A DNA stretch of 25,556 nucleotides. Source: a virus. Positions within the stretch are counted from its first letter, which is position 1. Each line of letters starts with the position of its first letter. The position numbers and the translations under genes were made by a program. Below, piece after piece: positions 21,383 to 25,556 of the stretch. The stretch lies in the IMG/VR virus record IMGVR_UViG_3300031707_000157, positions 1 to 25,556 of that record, one strand, 5' to 3'. The notes beneath the pieces are model-generated. The model was not told the origin of the DNA. It ran no database searches and worked only from the letters and a program-made list of their open reading frames with translations.

Positions 21383-21972
21383 AGTATCAACAGGTTACAG
21401 GGTTTTATTGAGCGTTCGTAGAGGCATTTTGCCCAAGCAAAGAACTCATCTTTACCGAGAGTGTTCTTCGCTCGGTTGCAAGTCGAGCAGCACGGTACCA
21501 CATTGCTTGTGACGTAGCCATCTGTACTAACTACTCGGTCGATTCCATTGTACTTAAAAGTTTCTCCTCTCACTACCCACGTATTTGATCCAGTCCGTCC
21601 ACAGTAGTCACATGGTTGAAATACAAGATGAGTAACCTCAGCCCTGGTTAGGTTAAATGGAATGCCTCTAACTATGGCGCTACCTCGAATCGCATTCAGG
21701 ATTACTGTAATGGCGAGCCAAGATGTTGGTTTTCGGTGCATCCCTTCTATAGCCCGCTGCCGGTGTTCGGGGGACCAGTGCCTTGACCAAGCACGGCGCA
21801 CACACCCACAATTAGATGTTTTGCCCTCCGTGAGTCGGTACGCTTCTGCATACTTAACCCGCCCACACTCACATTTGCACTTGAACGTGGCTTTGGTAGC
21901 GCGGTTCCTCGCTCGTTTCAGGACTACAAGCTTTCCATATTTTTCTCCAGCTACTACTCTGCATTTACTCAT
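21379..21972 (-). CDS. HNH endonuclease, homing type
   Basis: 197 residues. The N-terminal part has a small Cys cluster (GKLVVLKR, then FKCKCECG with Cys32, 34 and 36, and NCGC at 55-57) often found in phage homing endonucleases. The HNH domain has SAIVRGIPFNLTRAEV before CDYCG (121-125), NGIDRV (142-147), and VVPCCSTCNRAKN (158-170), with the second Cys pair and the catalytic Asn. Such enzymes nick or cut DNA and spread their own gene between related phages. It has the best Shine-Dalgarno in this area (TTAGGAG, 3 bases from the ATG), unlike most genes here, which suggests late arrival. No intron or split gene is visible next to it. Confidence 0.93.
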   Translation of the reverse strand: MSKCRVVAGEKYGKLVVLKRARNRATKATFKCKCECGRVKYAEAYRLTEGKTSNCGCVRRAWSRHWSPEHRQRAIEGMHRKPTSWLAITVILNAIRGSAIVRGIPFNLTRAEVTHLVFQPCDYCGRTGSNTWVVRGETFKYNGIDRVVSTDGYVTSNVVPCCSTCNRAKNTLGKDEFFAWAKCLYERSIKPCNLLIL

Positions 21973-21980
21973 ACGCTCCT

Positions 21981-21986
21981 AAGAAC
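21981..21986 (-). promoter_or_regulatory. GTTCTT motif before the HNH gene
   Basis: Read leftward, TTTGTTCTTAGGAGCGT precedes the ATG at 21972 by 8 bases after the motif. With the opposite-facing copy at 21994 it forms a 6-bp inverted repeat, AAGAAC / GTTCTT, with 7 bases between. Confidence 0.4.
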
Positions 21987-21993
21987 AAATTCC

Positions 21994-21999
21994 GTTCTT
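21994..21999 (+). promoter_or_regulatory. GTTCTT motif before the 22006 gene
   Basis: TTCCGTTCTTCAGTGT lies 6 bases before the ATG at 22006, the same spacing as at 10345 and 13385. Confidence 0.4.
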
Positions 22000-22005
22000 C
22001 AGTGT

Positions 22006-22557
22006 ATGCACGCATCAAATTCCATGCTTTTGATGTCACACTCAGAGCGTGGCATCACTGCACGAGAACTTGTTCGCAGGATGCTCAGCGAGTATGACCC
22101 ATTTTGTGGCGTAGTAGGCACTGCACACGCAATCCCACTCTGTATACTTTATGAAGCGTGGTCACCTGAACGAAAAGAAGAAATTATCAAACATGGCAGG
22201 GAGCTAGGGTACGGTCTGGTAGAACACGCAGTAATCGGCGAGTACGACCTAACGCTATGGCACTCAGACAAGACTGAGCCACCCTATTTGGTGGCATTAA
22301 ATAGCGCCTACCACGATCCATTGAATCATGATACTCAAGAACAAAAACAAGTTGCAGGAAGAGGAATGGCGATTAAAACGATGAAAAGAGTACTGTTTGG
22401 ATGGGTTCAAGAATACGGTCCTTTGGTGATTGGTTCCGTTATGACAGAACAAACCGCACGCTATCTAAGACTTGTCCGTAAAATGTTTCCCACTGCCAAC
22501 ATCAAGTCCTGGTATAGCAAAGATTTCCAGCATGGGTTTACACTTTCGTTTGACTGA
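22006..22557 (+). CDS. Unknown protein, paralogue of the protein at 10920-11453
   Basis: 183 residues. Shared with the 10.9-kb paralogue are ITARELVRRMLSE (against SAREILEHLCSE), LYEAWSPERKEEII (against LEAWSDHRKVEIV), AVIGEYDLTLWH (against VVIGDYDITLWR), an HDP turn, and the helix LFGWVQEYGPLVIGSV (against FRGWIEEYGKLAVGTV). No catalytic residues of a known enzyme are recognised. The paralogue lies 11 kb away on the same strand. ATGs at codons 1, 7 and 10 are possible; the alignment favours codon 10 (22033), but the leader motif favours codon 1. It is followed by a T-rich stretch and the control region of the glycosyltransferase gene. Confidence 0.75.
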   Translation: MHASNSMLLMSHSERGITARELVRRMLSEYDPFCGVVGTAHAIPLCILYEAWSPERKEEIIKHGRELGYGLVEHAVIGEYDLTLWHSDKTEPPYLVALNSAYHDPLNHDTQEQKQVAGRGMAIKTMKRVLFGWVQEYGPLVIGSVMTEQTARYLRLVRKMFPTANIKSWYSKDFQHGFTLSFD

Positions 22558-22568
22558 CCCGTTTTTCG

Positions 22569-22574
22569 GTTCTT
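22569..22574 (+). promoter_or_regulatory. GTTCTT motif and TATAAATG box in the glycosyltransferase leader
   Basis: CGGTTCTTC is followed by TATAAATG at 22576-22583, one base from the T4 late promoter box TATAAATA. A nine-codon frame (MKDHQSTTN) begins at 22581, six bases after GTTCTT. A transcript from here would start close to the hairpin at 22588. Confidence 0.5.
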
Positions 22575-22587
22575 CTATAAATGAAAG

Positions 22588-22614
22588 ATCATCAGTCTAC
22601 AACCAACTGATGAT
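22588..22614 (+). promoter_or_regulatory. Leader stem-loop before the glycosyltransferase gene
   Basis: ATCATCAGT / ACTGATGAT, a perfect 9-bp inverted repeat with a 9-base loop, ending 12 bases before the ATG at 22627 and just before AAAGGA. It may stabilise the mRNA 5' end or limit ribosome access. It does not look like a terminator because no T-run follows. Confidence 0.55.
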
Positions 22615-22626
22615 AGAAAGGAACAT

Positions 22627-23853
22627 ATGAATTGTGTTACATTCTGGGAGCCTGTCACGGTCTCATTCAGGAAGAGTGCCGGAGGGGCCACGCTGACCTT
22701 CGACGCTGGACGGGATTATATCTTTGCCAACGCTCAGCTAGACCGAATCATGCAGGAAGAGAATGTCAAGTCACGGATTTACAAGATTTCCCGCTTGGAC
22801 TCTCGAATTCCAAACTTCCACGTTGCTGCTAAGAAACCCGGCAACCAGCGTCTATTGATGTACAACGGGTCTGGCGGGTATGGTGATCAGATTATCACCT
22901 GGCCAGTCACTCGTATCCTGGCGGGAATGGGGTACGAGGTGCATATGGCGGTTGATCCAGGTAACCAGGTCTGCTGGTGGAATATCCCATGGGTGAAAAG
23001 TTTACAAACGTTGCCCATACAGGCTGCGCAATTTTGGATGTACGACTATTTTTACATGATGGATCATGTAAACAATATGGATGAACATCAAGATCAGGAG
23101 CATCCGGTAGACACTATGCTTCGTAAGATCGGTATCGATCCTAAGCAGGTTCCCGATGATTACAAGGTGTTGCGCCCTATTTTTACTGCCACGGAGGCCA
23201 TGTCTGCTCGATCCTATGAGGGTCAGAAATTTGGCATCTATCAGCTTGCTGCTGCTAATAAGACCCGATCCCTGCCTGCCCTTGACAGTGCTTTTTTGTT
23301 GGCTAAGCTGGCAGAAGCGTTCCCAGACCTTACCTGGTTGGCGATCTACGACGAGTTTATACCCAAGGAGTACTGTGAGGCATGCATGGCCAAGGCGAAG
23401 GACGCCGACGGCAAGGAACTGTTGAACGAAAAAAACGAGCCCATCATGAAGGTCAAGTGGTCCAATGTTCAACTTTTCACTGCTCGTAATCTCCGGGAGA
23501 TGTGGTCGATCACCCGTCACGCCAAGATCGTAGTGTCCCCTGATTCGATGATGGTGCACGTGGCAGGGTCAATGGCGATCCCCTGCGTCGGTCTCTGGGG
23601 CATGGTCAGCCCTCACAACCGGGTCAAGTATTATAAGAACCATCTGGCGATTCACAACAAGGAAGCGTGCCCGATGTCGCCGTGTTTCTCCTATCTGGCA
23701 AACTTCCCGAAGTACTGTCCACCTCGTAAGGATAGGATCGTGTGCGAATGCTTGGGTGCCATTTCGCCTGTTCAGGTGATTGATGCCATTCGGAAGATTC
23801 AACCAGAACTTGCCAAGAAGGAACCGGCCAAGGTGGATGCTCCTAAAGCGTGA
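22627..23853 (+). CDS. Glycosyltransferase, GT9 (heptosyltransferase-like) family
   Basis: A 408-residue sugar transferase of the GT-B fold. Residues 81-93 (GSGGYGDQIITWP) and the following helix match the N-terminal GT9 signature, and residues 303-325 (VVSPDSMMVHVAGSMAIPCVGLWG) match the C-terminal nucleotide-sugar motif with DSxxxHxAG and the WG turn. Cys348, 353, 364, 373 and 375 near the end resemble the Cys-rich tail of some GT9 members. The substrate cannot be read; it could modify host surface sugar to block superinfection, or a virion component or DNA base. AAAGGA lies before the ATG. It heads a run of five genes that includes an SGNH-type hydrolase. Confidence 0.85.
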   Translation: MNCVTFWEPVTVSFRKSAGGATLTFDAGRDYIFANAQLDRIMQEENVKSRIYKISRLDSRIPNFHVAAKKPGNQRLLMYNGSGGYGDQIITWPVTRILAGMGYEVHMAVDPGNQVCWWNIPWVKSLQTLPIQAAQFWMYDYFYMMDHVNNMDEHQDQEHPVDTMLRKIGIDPKQVPDDYKVLRPIFTATEAMSARSYEGQKFGIYQLAAANKTRSLPALDSAFLLAKLAEAFPDLTWLAIYDEFIPKEYCEACMAKAKDADGKELLNEKNEPIMKVKWSNVQLFTARNLREMWSITRHAKIVVSPDSMMVHVAGSMAIPCVGLWGMVSPHNRVKYYKNHLAIHNKEACPMSPCFSYLANFPKYCPPRKDRIVCECLGAISPVQVIDAIRKIQPELAKKEPAKVDAPKA

Positions 23854-23925
23854 GCGGACAACCACTTAGCGACTGCGACGAAAATACTTCTTGACCAAAA
23901 GGCGGAAGTAGACGAAAGTGTGCGC

Positions 23926-24099
23926 ATGAAGATGAACGAAGAGACTGTGTTCGATGCCGCTATCAACCGTTGGCAAAAAGATCGTACTGAAGAAGCGACC
24001 TATGCCGCGATAGTCGCGTTTGCTGATTTGCAGTTGACGCCTTCGAACGCTGTAGGAGAGTCCCGAAAGCGCCTTTTCAACACCATTTTCGATCAATGA
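23926..24099 (+). CDS. Small protein of unknown function after the glycosyltransferase
   Basis: 57 residues from the ATG at 23926; a GTG at 23920 and an ATG at 23932 are alternatives, with GGCGGAAG 12 bases before the GTG. The protein is helical and charged (EETVFDAAINRWQKDRTEEATYAAIVAFADLQL). The frame is the same as that of the glycosyltransferase and is open all the way back to its TGA, so this segment could have been, or could become by readthrough, a C-terminal extension of that enzyme. The stop overlaps the next ATG (ATGA), as in real phage gene runs. Family not recognised. Confidence 0.55.
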   Translation: MKMNEETVFDAAINRWQKDRTEEATYAAIVAFADLQLTPSNAVGESRKRLFNTIFDQ

Positions 24100-24329
24100 A
24101 ACACTACCTTATCATCTTCTCAGGCACCGGTGTTAATAAGGCTGATGGTATAAACCTGGGGCACTGGTGGCGCGTATCACTGCCAAGGCACCTGTTGAAT
24201 CCACGGAGAGAGGAAGAGGAACTGGGGCACGTACTTCATGAACTTGCCCGAACCTCTTTTTTCTCCATTTCTAATGTTGTGGACATCACCAACCCTGCTT
24301 GTCCGGTAGAGGTCATCGCTAAGCTGTGA
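24096..24329 (+). CDS. Small protein of unknown function
   Basis: 77 residues, starting in an ATGA overlap with the preceding small gene. It opens with a hydrophobic strand (KHYLIIFSGTG) that may begin a small alpha/beta fold, has a basic and acidic middle (PRHLLNPRREEEELGHVLHEL), and ends VVDITNPACPVEVIAKL. No signal peptide or membrane segment. The SGNH-type hydrolase follows 3 bases later. The tight spacing on both sides supports it being translated. Family not recognised. Confidence 0.6.
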   Translation: MKHYLIIFSGTGVNKADGINLGHWWRVSLPRHLLNPRREEEELGHVLHELARTSFFSISNVVDITNPACPVEVIAKL

Positions 24330-24332
24330 TGA

Positions 24333-25073
24333 ATGATCTCGCTTCCTATTTACGTCACTGGCGATAGCCACATCGGACTCTTTTACGGAGAAAAGGGATT
24401 TGTCGTAGGTAAGAACACCCCTGCCACCGCCTACAACCTTTGCGCAGTGGAGACGGAATCTAATGGGTACCGATACCTTTTTGACTTCCTCGAAACGGTT
24501 CCCAAAGGTGGGACGGTTATGATGTCCTATGGAGAGATTGATTGTAGAAACCACATCGTTCGGCTGCACAAGAAAACCGGGCGTCCGATGGAAGATTTGG
24601 CAGATGAGATTGCTCGCCGTTATGCGGGCGTCGTATCCGAGGTCAAAGGCATGGGATACGAAGTCATCGTGTGGGGCGTTGTGCCCCCCACTTGTTGCCC
24701 CACTTATCCGCATATGGTTGGATCATTGCCACAACGCCTTGCCGCCACGGCACATCTTAACGCTGCCTATGTGCGCCACATGGCACCATTAGGCGTACCG
24801 GTTGTGAGTATTTTTGAAAGGCTTCTGCTCCCAAACGGACTCACGAACCCGCAGTACATGTCCGATGGGTTTCACCTTAAAAAACTAGCCTTGCCGTTAG
24901 CTCTGGCGGCGATACGAGCCGTGTGCCCTCCGGAAGTAATCGAGGCGTGGATGAATATGTTGCCACAAGCAAAGACTAAATCAACCTATTCTGTTGGCGT
25001 TGTTTGTGCTAAAGGCAACCGTCCCGTCTGGGCTCTGCTAAAGATGTGTCCTGTAACTGAGCATAAGTTATGA
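24333..25073 (+). CDS. SGNH/GDSL-type hydrolase
   Basis: 246 residues with the SGNH blocks in order: block I YVTGDSHIG with the nucleophile Ser12, a YGEIDCRNH segment at about 66-74 in place of the usual GxND, and block V SDGFHL with Asp178 and His181. SGNH enzymes remove acyl groups such as acetate from sugars or lipids, among other esters. Next to a GT9-type glycosyltransferase, a role in trimming or editing a surface or virion glycan is a reasonable inference. No signal peptide is present, so it acts in the host cytoplasm or in the virion. The stop overlaps the next start (ATGA). The last 40 residues are beyond the core fold. Confidence 0.8.
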   Translation: MISLPIYVTGDSHIGLFYGEKGFVVGKNTPATAYNLCAVETESNGYRYLFDFLETVPKGGTVMMSYGEIDCRNHIVRLHKKTGRPMEDLADEIARRYAGVVSEVKGMGYEVIVWGVVPPTCCPTYPHMVGSLPQRLAATAHLNAAYVRHMAPLGVPVVSIFERLLLPNGLTNPQYMSDGFHLKKLALPLALAAIRAVCPPEVIEAWMNMLPQAKTKSTYSVGVVCAKGNRPVWALLKMCPVTEHKL

Positions 25074-25543
25074 ACGACGAGCAAACAACCCATACGTGCA
25101 CCCAACGCTTATTGGAATCAGCAGGCAAGGAGGGCGTTTACTACGTCGTCAAATTTCCTACCGCTTGGCGGTTGTACACATTTCCGTGGGACGAGTTTGG
25201 TGATCTCTGGCATGGTGATGTTTGGAGACGTTTCGTGATTGCCGATCTAGCAGAGGCTTGGGCACCTCACCTGAAGCTGGAGGTGGCGAATTTACAAAAA
25301 CAACTTGAACCGTGGGCCAAGGGGTTTCCCCGAGGAAGGGTTGAACGGGCGGATACACTGGAGTACATAGTTTTTCACGCCGGAGACCTTGAGGGTACCG
25401 GCATCACACCGCAGCGTATAGAAAGAGCGTTTGAGTTGTTTAACAGCAAAGTCTGCTGGTCGCTTGATTCCCACGAGAAACGGCAACCGGAACATCAACT
25501 AGCGATTGAACGGATATTGGGTCTGACAGGTGAAAAGGTATAA
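25070..25543 (+). CDS. Unknown protein, last gene of the glycosyltransferase run
   Basis: 157 residues, coupled to the hydrolase gene by ATGA. It is rich in Trp, Glu and Arg with a helix DVWRRFVIADLAEAWAPHLKLEVANL; the EAW-x(3-4)-K-x-E-V stretch recalls the EAW segment of the two paralogues at 10920 and 22006, but their IGDYDxTLW core is missing, so relation is doubtful. Later helices (RIERAFELFNSK, LAIERILGL) suggest an alpha-rich protein. No membrane segment or signal peptide. Family not recognised. The remaining 13 bases to the window end hold nothing recognisable. Confidence 0.65.
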   Translation: MNDEQTTHTCTQRLLESAGKEGVYYVVKFPTAWRLYTFPWDEFGDLWHGDVWRRFVIADLAEAWAPHLKLEVANLQKQLEPWAKGFPRGRVERADTLEYIVFHAGDLEGTGITPQRIERAFELFNSKVCWSLDSHEKRQPEHQLAIERILGLTGEKV

Positions 25544-25556
25544 GTGGTTGGTACCA

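Noticed and set aside
21520-21535. TAGTTAGTACAG on the minus strand inside the HNH gene
   Set aside because: It resembles the leader motif but encodes conserved HNH residues (DRVVSTDG) and no start codon follows.
1-25556. Integrase, insertion sequence, CRISPR array or attachment site
   Set aside because: No repeats, transposase, integrase or terminal inverted repeats of that kind were seen on either strand.

Overview
The window is a piece of a large T4-like myovirus (contractile-tailed phage) genome. The evidence is a tail sheath protein, a tail tube protein with a second tube-like paralogue, a gp20-type portal, a gp25-type baseplate wedge protein, a gp5-type OB-fold spike, a gp26-type baseplate hub protein, a collagen-containing fibre, and T4-style replication and recombination enzymes (FEN-type 5'-3' exonuclease, DnaG/gp61-type primase, gp47/SbcD-type nuclease). 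No host gene, rRNA, tRNA, integrase or CRISPR array was seen. The host cannot be named from this window.

Layout. 1-5.4 kb (+): end of a structural gene, sheath, tube, then three small virion-type genes. 5.4-8.3 kb (-): spike, gp26-like protein, an overlapping small ORF that may be reached by a +1 frameshift, and the exonuclease, transcribed leftward. 8.3-11.5 kb: tube-like protein (+), a small gene (-), then (+) primase, a two-domain GroES-like co-chaperonin and an unknown protein; a perfect 26-bp palindrome closes this block. 11.5-13.3 kb (-): a beta-rich virion-type protein and the gp47-like nuclease. 13.4-14.6 kb: two small (+) genes, about 300 bases of non-coding DNA packed with stem-loops, and a ribbon-helix-helix-like regulator (-). 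14.7-19.2 kb (+): portal, gp25-like protein, HU-like protein, fibre. 19.2-22.0 kb (-): two related proteins carrying Ig-like domains, an acidic protein and an HNH homing-type endonuclease. 22.0-25.5 kb (+): a paralogue of the 10.9-kb unknown gene, then a five-gene run with a GT9-type glycosyltransferase and an SGNH-type hydrolase.

How it fits together. Structural and replication genes are interleaved and strand switches are frequent, so many short transcription units are needed. Two short motifs sit just upstream of the first genes of these units. A TAGTTAAAGC-type motif (8 copies) precedes mainly virion genes (sheath, spike, tube-like, portal, fibre). A GTTCTT motif (about 8 copies) precedes mainly non-virion genes (gp47-like nuclease, GroES-like, HNH, glycosyltransferase leader). 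Most of these starts lack a convincing Shine-Dalgarno sequence. My inference is that these are two promoter or leader classes, perhaps late and early/middle. Inside units, genes are tightly coupled by ATGA or TAATG overlaps.

The points most worth a second look are the two motif classes, the tandem GroES-like protein, the possible +1 frameshift in the gp26-like gene, the stem-loop array before the regulator gene, and the glycosyltransferase/SGNH cassette.
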